Shown here: piece by piece, positions 49,886 through 61,900 of the stretch | Position numbering within the stretch: the first letter of the stretch is position 1 | Layout: each line of letters starts with the position of its first letter | From: Anseranas semipalmata | Taxonomy: Eukaryota; Chordata; Aves; Anseriformes; Anseranatidae | NCBI GenBank assembly: GCA_013399115.1 | Contig: VXAA01000631.1 | Coordinates: 26,779-90,778 of the forward strand | Direction: 5' to 3' | Length of the DNA: 64,000 bases | The notes under the pieces: model-generated | Seen by the model: the letters and a program-made list of their open reading frames with translations, nothing else | What the model was told of the DNA's origin: nothing | Database searches by the model: none | Program-made: the position numbers and the translations under genes

Positions 49886-51630
49886 TGAAGCCTCAAATTC
49901 ACAGGCCTTGGTCCTTCTGGGGGATTTCACCACCCCAATATTGACTGGAAGGGGGCAATACTGCCGGGCTCAAGCAATCTAGGAGATTTCTAGAGTGCAT
50001 GGATGACAGCTTCCTGGCACAGGTGACTGAAGAGCCAACAAAGAAATATGTTCTCCTGGACTTGATACTTATAAACAGGGAAGAACTGGTCAGGGAGGTG
50101 ATAGTTGTAAGCAGCCTTGGCTGCAGTGACCATGAGATGGTGGAGTTCAGGCTTTTAAGAGGGAACAGGGCAAAAAACAGGACCACAACCCTGGATTTCA
50201 GGAGAGCAGATTTCAACCTCTTCAGAGATCCACTTGGAAGAATCCCATGGGATACAGTCCTGGAGAGATGAGTATTCCAGGAGAGCTGGTTGATATTCAA
50301 GCGTCACTTCTTCCAAGCTCAAGAAAGGTCCATCCCAACAAACAGGAAATCAAGCAAAGGCAACGGGAAGCCTGCGTGGTTGAGCAAGAACCTCCTCACT
50401 GGGCTCAGACACAGAAGTGTACAAGAGGTGGTAGCAGTGGTGGGTGGCTTGGGAGGAGTACAGAATTGCTGTCTGAGAGATTAGGAAAGCCAAGACCTAT
50501 GTGGAATTGATTCTGGCAAGGGATATGAAGGGCAGCCAGAAAGGTTTCTATAAGTACATAAACAACAAAAGGAAGATGAGGGAAAACATGGGCCAGCTGC
50601 TGAATGGCAGACCTGGTAAGAAATGACTTAAAAAGGGCTGAGGTTCCGAGTGCATACCTTGCCTCAGTCTTTACCAGTAGGACTGCTGAGACCTGAGGGA
50701 AAGTGTGGAGCAAGGAAGACTTATCCTTGGTGGAGGAGGAGCGGTTTAGGGAGCACTTTAAACAGATGTATGCAAGTCTGGGGCCTGATGTGTTGCACCC
50801 ATGAATGCTGAAGGAGCTGACTCATGGGACTGTGAGGTCCCTTTCAATTATCTCTAAGGGTCATGGTGGCCAGGAGAGGTTTCTGAGGACTGGGAAAGAG
50901 CAAATGTCATTTCCGTCTTCAAGAAGGGTTGTGCTGCCAGAGTAATCTGGACAGGCAAGAACTGGGCTGAGAGGAATCTCATGAAGTTCAACAAGGGGAA
51001 ATGCAGTCCTGAATCTGGAGAAGAATACACACAGGCACCAATACATGCTGAGGACCAGCTGAGTGGAAGGTAGCTCTGCAGAGAAGGACCTTGGGGTTCT
51101 AGTGGAAAAACTGACTGTGAGCCAGCAATGCACTCTTGCAGCAAAGGTCAACAGTATGCTGGGCTGCACTGTTGCCAGTGGGCCAAGGGAGGTGATTCTT
51201 CCACTCTAGTTACTACTGGCGAGGCCTCACCTGGAGTACTGTGTCCAGTTCTGGGCTCACCAGTACAAGAGAGATGTGACTTAGTGGAGAGCGCAGTGAT
51301 GGACCATAAAGATAATACATGGACTGGGGTGTCTTTCATAGGAGGAGAGGCTGAGAGAGCTGGGACTGTTCAGCCTGAAGAAGAGGTGGCTTGAGGGGGG
51401 CTCTTATCAATGTGCATAAATATCTGCTGGGAGACAGTGAAGCAGACGGAGCGAGACTCTTCTCGGGCAAAGAGGCAGTGGGCAAAAAAATTAAAACATG
51501 AAATTCCATTAGAACACAAGGAACCAATTTTTTTTTTTAAACTGTGAGGGTGATCAAACATGAGAACATGTTGTCCAGACGTAGTAGTCTCTCCATCTAT
51601 GGGAACGCTCAAGTTTAAGAAAATTTTGCT
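49886..51630 (+). mobile_element. Long decayed CR1 with endonuclease end but RT core deleted
   Basis: It starts in the ORF2 endonuclease domain (the 49999-50271 frame contains KYVLLDLILINREELVREVI and GCSDHEMVEFRLLRGNRAKN, the terminal SDH motif of the APE-like fold). It continues through the linker to about 50,930, then jumps directly to the post-RT segment (AGRISWxx/EFNKGKC-like, TKLNxxQQC-like) and runs to about 51,630. The catalytic RT palm is missing. It lies between JPT2 and MFSD1L. Confidence 0.88.
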
Positions 51631-52146
51631 TTAATGGGTGTATTTGTCTTCTGTGACCACTTAAACTGTGACTTTACTGGATGCTGTCAGTGGCTAAATT
51701 GCTTTCAGTCTGCTAGTGTTTATATTAAATGCAACTTGAACAGAACTTCTTTTTCTCTTAAGAATTTGTAATTTATATGTCATTCATTTCAGCATTCCTT
51801 GTTAACTTCATACTTGAAGCATCCTTTGTGCTTTTGTAAATACTTCGCAAATGTTTGCGTTTTGCATGGTGAAAAGTGTAATTTGCTGAGTAAAACAAGC
51901 CTTAGTGTTCATGAGTAAGAGCATGCTGATTTAAAGGACAGAATTTCAGCTCAAAACCTTTTATGCTTTTGAGGGCAAATAAATAGGCACTGCTTGTGGA
52001 AGCACTGCTAGTAAAGTAAAATGCATGTAAGCTTTGCTTGCATGCAAAAGGTAATCCCTTTGATTAACTTGGTCATCTACCTCCTGCCTAAAGAATAACC
52101 ATGCTGTTACTTTGGATATCTAATTTGTAAAAGATTCACGTTAATA

Positions 52147-52487
52147 TAGAATCAGAGAGCCATTTAGGTTGGAAAAGACCTCCACGATCATTCAGTCCAA
52201 CCTATAACCTAACACTACCAAGTCCTCCACTAAACCACGTTGCTAAGCTCTTCATCTAAACATCTTTTGAATCCCTCCAGGGATGGTGACTCAACCACTT
52301 CCCTGGGCAGCCTGTTCCAATGCCTCACAACCCTTTCAGTGAAGGAGTTTTTCCTAATACCCAACCTAAACCTCCCCTGGCACACCTTAAGCCCATTCCC
52401 CCTCATCCCATCACCTGGCATGTGGAAGAAGAGACCAATCCCCACCTCGCAACAGCCTCCTTTAAGGTACCTGTAGAGCAGTAAGTG
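52147..52487 (-). mobile_element. CR1 3' fragment, reverse orientation, next to the MFSD1L 3' end
   Basis: The tail is at the left (ATAGAATCAGAGAGCCATTT, then GGTTGGAAAAGACC reading +). On the - strand it reads LGIRKNSFTERVVRHWNRLP and REVVESPSLEGFKRCL, the CR1 ORF2 C-terminus. It sits about 85 bp beyond the candidate poly(A) signal of MFSD1L. Confidence 0.9.
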
Positions 52488-52571
52488 AAACAGGCTTATC
52501 AAGGTACGTGGTTTAGCAAGTTCTGATATACAGAATCTAATGGCTTATGAACAAGCTTCAGCTAGATTTGT

Positions 52572-52577
52572 TTTATT
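52572..52577 (-). terminator. MFSD1L: Candidate MFSD1L poly(A) signal AATAAA
   Basis: AATAAA on the - strand, about 255 nt after the stop. The CR1 copy at 52147-52487 follows immediately downstream. It is the nearest canonical signal; the 3' UTR would be about 52550-52831. Confidence 0.5.
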
Positions 52578-52831
52578 TACTGTAGTGTAGTTCTTAAAGT
52601 GCCCCATGCAGGTTTCTGTGTGTTGGCTATGTATGAATGCCCTAAGAACCACATGGCAGCCATGTTTCATTTGTGTGCCAGATACAAGAAAATGGAAACA
52701 TTCTGTTTCTGTAGATAGTTTCCTCCATGATCCCCTTAAAGATGTTTAAAATACGCAGACTAAATCTACTTTAAAACTGAAGTGATGAGTGATGTGTCTG
52801 GCAGCCATCATTGTTCTCAGACTGCAAAGGT

Positions 52832-52948
52832 TCAGTTGACAGAGCCTTTGCTTCCAATTTCATCATCAAGGAGCGGTGCGGTAGCTGCAGGGTCTCTGTC
52901 CTCCTGCTCCACAGGTGCTCCCTTTCTTGTTCTGTTCAGTGTCCCACC
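52832..52948 (-). CDS. MFSD1L: MFSD1L last coding exon, cytosolic tail
   Basis: Acceptor GAATTTCTAG. It encodes GGTLNRTRKGAPVEQEDRDP then AATAPLLDDEIGSKGSVN, with TGA at 52834-52832. The tail has a dileucine followed by three acidic residues, a possible sorting signal though not a canonical [DE]xxxL[LI]. Confidence 0.88.
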   Translation of the reverse strand, partial: GGTLNRTRKGAPVEQEDRDPAATAPLLDDEIGSKGSVN

Positions 52949-55900
52949 CTAGAAATTCAGAGAAGCAATTAGTGGCAAAAAGGATATCGTTCTTCCTGTG
53001 CACGTGTTGTGGTTTAACCCAGCAGGCAGCTAAGTACCACACAGCCATTTGCTCACCCCCCCCTCCAGTGGCACATGGGAGAGAACCGGGAGGGGGGGTG
53101 TTGGAAAAAGGTAAAATCTCTTGGGTTGAGATAAAGACAGTTTAATAGGACAGAAAAGGAAAGGAAAAAATAATAACGATGATGATAATAATAAAAGAAT
53201 GTACAAAGCAAATGATGCACAATGCAATTGCTCACCAGCTGCTGACTGATGCCCAGCCTGTCCCTAAGCTGTGGTTCCCTACCCCCCCACCCCAGCTAGC
53301 AACCCTATATTTATTGTTCTGTATGACACCATATGGTATGGAATATCCCTTTGGCCAGTTTGAGTCAGCTGTCCTGGTTCTGTCCCCTCCCAGCATCTTC
53401 CGCCCCCCAAGCCTCCTCGCTGCCAGGGCAGCACGAGAAGCTGAAAAGTCCTTGGCTCTGTGTAAGCACTGCTCTGCAACAACTAAAACATCAGTGTGTT
53501 GTCAGCACTAGTCGCATCCTAAATCCAAAACACAGCACAATACCAGCTACTAGGAGGAAAATTAACTCTATCCCAGCTGAAACCAGGACAACATGTATCG
53601 CAACATGGATGAGGGCCTTCTCCTTGCCTTTCAAAGAAATACAACCACCAATAGCTTGATACTAGGTCAGACTAATATGCACTGCATCAATATTTTAGTA
53701 GATAGTCCTTTTTATGCAGTCCCATTTTTGTGTAGGGGGAATTACTTATACACACACCTAACAGCTATGACATCAATAAAAGCAAGTTGCTGATGCAAAG
53801 CTATTCTTCACCTTCTATCACGCTTACCTGTTTCTTGTCCACAACATTGAGGCTAACAGAAGCAACGATACATGCAATAGTGTTTGCCAACATAAAGATC
53901 ATCATCTGTTGCCAGCGCCACAGGGGGATCTTTAATTCACTAGAAAAGGCCAAAACAAGATGGAACTAATCACTTGAAGACCTTTAAGGCACCCCTATAG
54001 TTTCTTGCAGCATCAGGTTGCAAAGACACTGATTTCTGTTCGCAGAATTCCATTAACACACTGTTGATGTCTCTGCTTGCAGTGGGGTGGGGCGGGTGGG
54101 GGAGTAAGCATTCTCACCTGGACTTTGTTCCTAGAATGTGTCCAACAATAAGATTTGAAAGACCAACTCCAATCATCTGAAAAGAAGTTGCAAGCCCCAT
54201 AGCTGTCCCTAAAGTTGCTTGGGGGACCACAAGAGGTATGGATGGCCACATACTAGCCTGGTAGGAGTAATGAAAGGAAGAATTAACTCAAAGTCTTATT
54301 TAAAGGTGTTAGATGGTCATCTGTTTTAAGAGGAATTATTCCCAGTACATAAACATCTATGCTTTCTCTTTAAAAAAATCTGGTATATATCCCTCCCAGC
54401 CAATAGCAGGTTCGAGACTGTTATCCATCCTTTTCAAGCAGCTTGAGACAGCATAGTCAACGCATGTGGTTTGAAACTTGGACCAACATGACAGGATTTC
54501 TGAAGGGGAGTTAGACCTGATGACTTAGCTCATAAGACTCTAAGGAGATTCAGGTGTTACATTCAGTTGAAAAAGCACTCGGAAAAGTAAAAACAGTTTA
54601 ATAATTCATGCTGTATTAAACGGTCCCTTACTCTGCTTTGAGTTTTGTTTACATTGATTCTTTGTTGGGTATTTGTAACTAACCAAGGTCTTCAGGTTTG
54701 GGAAGCCAATGACTTCAAACTGTAGCTGTTAAACCTGCTCATCAGGACACAAAACAGTGATATATGCCATCCAGGATGTGGAAGGAGCACAGCCACAGAA
54801 CGCAACTAAAGCACTGAGGTTGTAAACTTACAGCAGCAAAGGAGTAAGTTATCCCCAACCATATGGTAGACACTAGAGGAGGAACAAACGTAAATGCCAG
54901 GAGAGCGAAGACTGGCAGAGTCAATGCCGCACAGCTGACAGCAAAGATGCCTCTCAGTCCAACATAGTCCTGGTAAAGGAAACAAACAGAAGGCCTCTTA
55001 CAGGGGATCTCTTACAAGGAATCCTTACTTCCTAGTAAGTGCTGTCTTTGTAATGAGCAGCTGAGCAAAGTGGGCTGGCATGAGTGGCAGTAGTGTCATT
55101 TTCTAGCTGTTGATGTTGTAGTACACTAACTATTGCTAGTTCCTCTTGTATACTTGTGAACTGGGAGAAACCCTTACCAGAGAATCAGTGTCAAGCATTC
55201 ACGTGAAATGGTAGGCTTTAGTAAGGGGGAGAAGAAAAATACACCATTCTGCAGTTACGGAAATAAGGAAGAGTTTGACAAAATGGGGACTGACTATGTG
55301 CAGGTTGTCCTTCCCCATCTAATTGCAAATCTTATCCTGATCCTTGCTGTTCCAGTCTCAGACTTTTCAAAACATACAGCCATTTGCCAGTGTTTGGTGC
55401 TACCAAAGCAGAAATTAAGGAACAGAGGGTTACATATACACAAGTTAACATTATTTCTCACAATTTAATTCAGGCTGGAGTGCATCTTGCAAGCTCCAAG
55501 GAATTAAAAGACTGCTTGTCCAGCAACAACAGGCTAAATTCTGGCTGGGGGAGTGTAACAGACATTTCAAAAAACTACGAAAAAGTTATCACAAAGCACT
55601 TCTCTTTCTGGGTACTCACAATTAATATGCCAACTGCTGCAGAGAGAACAAGGGAGCTGTCGTACACTGCCCCAGCAATATAAGCGGCAGCCTGCTGATC
55701 GTAACCAGAATATTTATCTTGGATAAACTTGCTAAAAAAAAAAGAAAATGAATGAAAGAAAAAAGTCAAATAACTAGGATTCTTGATCTGGTTATTTTGA
55801 TGGAAAGTAAGTCTGAGCACAAATATATGGACAGGAGGGGTTTTAATTAGAGGACTTGTAAGCAACTTTGATAGAGTCTGGATTGTAGTTCCAAGCTTTT

Positions 55901-58900
55901 GTTTTCTAGTTTGTTTCTATTTCCTTTTTAATTGGTGCACATCATAGGGATGCTGGAAACTTTCAAGACTTTTCTGCAAGCACTGAGTAAAACTGCAGGT
56001 TAAGGTTGTGCTTATGTTCAATTACATCAGCACAGCTTACAGGAAGAATTTTGCAGTCACCCGTCCAAAACATACGGCTGGATTTTTAACATTTCTCTTT
56101 GAAGAGGCAGTACACATTCTCAATCCAAGGGTGAGAATGCTGAGGGGCAGGAAAATATTTTAAAATAATCTGTCAGCAAAGATCAGCATTTAAATTGAAC
56201 ATCTGTGTTTTAGAAGTACCAGGAATTCCCCCTTAGCCTCTTAGCATCTTTAAGAAGACCTCTAGTTAAACCAGAAATTATATAAACCAGGTTTTGTTTC
56301 CATTGTTAGGAAGTCAACCTTTCACCTTTTTTAGGGACACACAAAAATGGTATAACAACTTACTCAAATTCTTTACAGAATTTACAGTCATAACAGCTTT
56401 GAGAGACTACTTTAATATTTAGAGATCCCGTACCTCCTTAAACCTAGTTTGGCTTTGCATGGCTACTTACTATTAGTAATAATTAGCCTTTATAGCTGGT
56501 GCTGTCATCAAAGTACGAAACAACACTGTCCCCTGAAGTTTTACTGCAACAGAATTCACCAAGAAACAGCGGCCTTGGAACCACTATATTCCAACTGGGA
56601 AGCAGCATAGCATATTTTGCCGGAAAAGATGCTTGAAACGTGATTTAGTGCCTGGACTTTTGCTCCACAACAGAACGCAGGGAAGCAGAATTGCAAAAAT
56701 GAGGATTCTGTTTTCAGATGTAACTGTTTTCAGTTAAAATGAGAAGGCAACTTGTAGAAAGTCCATCTCATCAAGGTCTTGATGATCCTTGCCCCCTTTA
56801 ATTTCTTTGTTTTACTATTAAGAGCTTAATTGTACATTTGTTGCAACAGTTGATAACATTTCTTCATTCCCAACTTCAGGGTGGCTTACTATACCTCACT
56901 AATGAAATACTACCAAAATAATTTTCATGTTTTTTTTTTACTGCAGGCCTTTGTTAGTATAAAAGTGCACAATTATTACATGATAGAAGCCGCATCATCT
57001 ACATTTTACAAACAGGAATAAAGTGGCAAAATGACAGTCTGAAGCAGAGCCACAGGACAGAAACAGGAGTCCTAATTTAGCTGAGCAGGTTGTTTGTTTG
57101 TCTTAAGCAACTGAAGGTATTAAAAAGGAAGTCTGCAAGACTTGCATTGGGATGCAAAGGTTTCCTCACTTCCAAACCCAGGCTGACGCAAACTTAGCTT
57201 TGTTCCAAACACAGCAGACAACATGCTGAAACTGCAGGACAGAACTGCCTGAGGCCTGTGAAGCTAAAGCCCCACCCGTCTCTAAAGGCAGCCAGTTTGC
57301 CCGACTAGCACAAAGGTGAAATGTCTACAAGCTGTTTTTTAAATAAAGTGTTTCTTCCCTTTCTCCCAAATCCTTCTGTTACTCCTTCAGCAGTGTTCCA
57401 AGCTTTATATATTGAATGAATCATTCTCCTTTAAGTTATTTTTGCTTTGCTTCAGAAGCTTCCCACATCTCAGATTGTCTTTGAAGGGAAAAAAGGTCAA
57501 AGAACGCTCATATTCTTTAACTAGGTGTTAAAAACATGTTTGTCTGTGTTTCAGGGAAGGAAAAAGCATATTATCCTCGTATTTCCCAGTCAACTAAAAA
57601 TAAAGGGTTTGCAAGGCTCAGATTGGCTTGTGTCAGGCAGTGGGACCATGGCCATAGAGCAATACCTGGCGTCTGCCACAAAGGGGAAGACTCCATTGTA
57701 GAAGAACATGATGGTGAGAACCAGGAGCCAGTAGCGAAGGGGAAGTTGCTGGATGTCCTGAATCCTCTGCAAAGAAAAGATGTGCCTCACTCAACAAGAA
57801 ATAAGTCTTCTACTTCACACTAATGTCACTTTCTGTAAGCCATCAAAGGTCAGAAAAGATTTAAGGAGTAACAGTAGGTAAAAGGGAATTGAAAAGCAGC
57901 TCATGCACCTCTAAGAGAAATTCGGTGTGTGCTATGACTGCAAAGAATCCCTCCTTTAATACTCTTCAGTTTAAGAAAAAAGAAACAGTGCAAAACCTTA
58001 GGTGAAACACAGCAAAAAGATACAGTATAAAAAGGAGTCACAACACTGAGATACAGAAATCAGTAAGAATGAGAAGGAAGCTCTCTAATTTTAAGTGCCA
58101 GAAAAATTGCAACCTATTGTTTGTAATGCTTATTTCTGGACAGAAGAATGCAATGAGGAATGGAAGATAAAGGCTGGCAAAAGATAGTTCAGTATTGACC
58201 AGGTTAGCTATTTGCTATCATGGATCCTGTGAGCCAGAAAACAGTTCCAAAACTGTCTAGTTTTATCCACAAAATCCTCCTTCAAGTCACCTACAGTCAA
58301 GAAGTAACTGGCTCATGGAAGTAATGCCATTCAGAGTGCTAACTTAGCTCTCTGGAAGGCTACAAATACATGTGCTCTAAACAGAAAAATTTTATTTTCC
58401 TGGTGGATGCAGATGCCATATCCTCAGACATACCTGAAGCACTATGCAAGATTTAATGAAGTGGTTCTAATGCCCTCTTCAGGCGAGGACCAGCTCTTAC
58501 CACTGCAGGCTTCCCTGCACTGCAAAAGCGGTGGTCACGCACCCCAGCCTTTCAAAGATTGAAATGGAAAAGCTATCTGTGCACAACCTACCACTTTTTT
58601 GGATTCTTGCTGGATAACTCCATCCAAGCCAAGTTGTTTCATACCCACTTTATCTAGCATGCTGACTGTGAGGGCTGAAACAAAACCAAGCACACAGAGC
58701 AGAGTACCTGGAAAAGATATGGCAGATGTTAGAAATTCCTCAGTGTAGAGCTGAATGACAGAATCAACTGCATGTAATATGCAGAATTCTCTGACTCCCG
58801 TTTCTGGCTTCTCTTAACATTAATACTGCGGTCTTATAGTAGGACCATTTACCTCTTACCACCCTCCTCAAGCTCTTTGTCCAATAAGTTTCCCTGGTCC

Positions 58901-61900
58901 AGAATTGCCTGAGGCCTGTGACGCTAAAGCCCTACCCATCTCTAAAGACAGCCACTTTGTTGGACTATGGTCAGAATGCCACCTGAACTGCAGCAGGTCT
59001 GTGCATAACAAACCCAAAGTTAAAACAATCCAGACACACAAAAACTTCCATGGTCCCATTAGCAGGAAGAGGTATTACACACGAGTTGGTACTGGAAGCC
59101 AAGTTGTCCCTCTTCACTTACTTGACCAACTGCAGTTACTACAGCAATTTGACCTGTTAGCATGCTCAGCTCCAGAGGAGTCAGGTTATGCTGGATATGC
59201 CAGAAGCAAGTTTGGCAGTGGGCATCTGCTGCAGACAACATCTTTCTATCAGAAAGATCTGTATCTGTTTTGTTTTCCAAAGAGCCAAAGCAGTATCTGT
59301 GATGCATACACACCCTGTCTGATGTGTTTATCCCTTTAGGGGCTACTGAAGTTGCTGTACTGTGCTTGCAAATGCTGCCTGAGCACAGAACTGATGGTGT
59401 CAGATGGGATGCAACGTGCCATGCCTGTCAGTTTCTCTCCGAGAGCTGTCATCAGCAGAAGAAACAGAGTGTTCAGTTTCTGCAAGAGATTTATCTCACA
59501 TATGCATCCCCTTTTTCATCATTGATGGCCCATACTGCTTCGTTGTTTGGGAAATTACACTTTCCTATATACCCTGAGTCTCTGTACACAAAGGACATCC
59601 TGAGACAGGTCTTCATAACCACCATTCCAGCATATCAGAGTACCTAAGGGACGCTACTTAAATGTAGTGTGTAATAGATCATCCCTTCCGCTACAGACAG
59701 ATCTCATCTCACTGCACGAAAGAGAGGACAGAAACTGAAATTTTCTAAAGATATGGGCCCTAGAAGAGATTCACTAAGAAACACGTAATGCGGATTCTGC
59801 TTCTCACAGTAATTTAAACCTGCATTTTAGATCAGTCCATGTGCAAGACATCTTTCACTGAGACCAATACACAGACTGCTACAGAAACAACAGTATTCTG
59901 CTAGCCAAAATACAGAACAAATACATTAGATTCTTTTATTTTGTTTCACTGTGAATTTTCCATTCACTCAATGGGAGAAAACGTACATTAAGTACTGATA
60001 ACCTGTATCTGCAGATGTTAAAATATCAGAGGAAAGCTGCAGACAAAGCTGTTAAGCTAACACTACAGCTTTAGAGGGAATTTCCAGGCATCAATGAAGA
60101 AAACACCATTCCATTGCATACTCATACTAATGACAGAAAGCAGTAGGGAAAACTGGAAAATAATGTTCCTCCTACTGCTGACTTCACTATCTCTTTCAGG
60201 TACTTTTCATAACTGGACAAAACAGTCTAGCCTCAGGCCTAGAAGACAAAAAGCCAAAGCCCCAAAGAAACTCACCACCCCAGAGAGTCCACTGCATTCC
60301 AAATCGTGTCTCAAACTGCTGGGTGAAGAAGAAGTTGAGGACACTTCCAAGACGGGAGAAAGACAGAGTCAGTCCAAATGCCAGCGCCAGTTCCTTCCCC
60401 TTGAACCAGAAGGCTGTGATACGATTCTGAACAACTTGGAGAAGAAAAAAAATATTTTCTTGAACAGACCTGGCCAAGAGCATTGCACAGAAGCAATGAA
60501 TATAGCCTCTCAAGCTAGAGTGCTTGAGCTGGGGTAGGAGATCTCTAAGCATCCCAAATGGAGGTAGTACTTGTCAACTTTGCTGTCTGTTTTAGAGTGT
60601 ACTAAATCATGCTGGGACATGGGGGCTGAATTTATCCCTCAAACAAGGCAAGCAAAAATAACCCCAAAGGCATAGCAGTCACATGACAGTCCCCACCCCT
60701 GGAGAAGGACAAACTTGTTAGAAGGAAACTCTTTTAAACATTTCAGCACATATAAAATCCATGCAACCCCTCAAGGAACAGCGTTCCTCTGTTACCAGCA
60801 TAAGTTTCTGGTGCAGAGCAGGTGAAGCTGACTGATAGGACTAGGAGGCAAAATAAAAATGTATCATGACCCTCGGGTGAGGCTTAATTAAGAATGCAAA
60901 TTCCTTACTAGTAAGTGACCCATTCCCAGAGCCAAAGATCAGTCTTCCTGTTAGCATCATTGGTAGGAGATATGGTGATCCCTTGAAATGTGAGCCCAGA
61001 GCAAAGATTGATGATCCCAGCACAGTCAGAAGAGAGAAAACGAAGACACCAACTAGGGAGAAACAGGAAAAAAAAATCACAAACCTCAACAGACATGCTG
61101 AGTTCAGTACAAAAGCATTCCTTGTCAAAAAGGAAAAGAGCAACCTCAAAATAGGCCAATAAAACTGTGGTCTTCCATCAATTTACCCTCATAATAATTC
61201 TGTAGGGACTATTTATAAAGTGACCTGGGAATCCTCAAAATGACTACAATATTATTACGGTGGGAGATTAGGAAAGCAGAATAGTTAGGTAGAGGACAAT
61301 GGCCTGTAGCAAACCATTTCCTTTTTATGCCTCTATTTCCTCATCATCTGTAAGATGCTAACTTTTGTGATACAGAGCATAACTGCATTTGCTGGTACTG
61401 CTGGGCCTTAGATTATGGCAGATGCCAGAACAAATATCAGAACACAGAACAAAACAATACTTTATCAGTTTGTCCCATCCAAACCAGATAACACTATTCC
61501 CTGTTACATGCATGCCAGAGGAAAGCATGTTTACTGCACTGCTGTGTAAATTCAGATAAGTCAGTGGGTCAAAGGATGGAAAGGTCTCAGTTGCATTCAC
61601 GGAGCTGCTCAACTAACCATTATGCACTCAGTACACAAAGCCGTACCTCCTCTCCCATCCCTCTACGATCTTACCAAAATGGAGTCTTTGATCATCCCTT
61701 TGCACAGAAAGAACAGCCTGAAATACCACTTCAGTACACAAATAAATTAATCACAGTACACAAATAAATTAATCAATCCTCAGGACTTACAGCGATTTCC
61801 TAGTTTATCAATTAGGAATCCGGCCAGAATAACCACTACTGCATTTCTAGGAGAAAACAAGAACAGGAACATCTGTGTTTTGCTGCTAGAAAGCAACTAG

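Larger units (their letters stand above)
54970..60275 (-). other. MFSD1L: Larger MFSD1L introns (54970-55619, 55732-57665, 57767-58591, 58708-60275)
   Basis: They hold the two copies of the unidentified 65-bp repeat (57248, 58904) and the MIR-like remnant at 56990. No CR1 and no additional exon recognised; frame and residue continuity leave no need for one. Confidence 0.7.

Noticed and set aside
53014..53659. Overlapping open frames in the LTR region on both strands
   Set aside because: They are explained by the solo LTR sequence; no retroviral protein similarity is visible.
60427..60434. Alternative acceptor (TTGTTCAG) for MFSD1L exon 5
   Set aside because: It shifts the reading frame relative to exon 4; the CAAG acceptor eight bases upstream keeps the frame and restores the expected residues.
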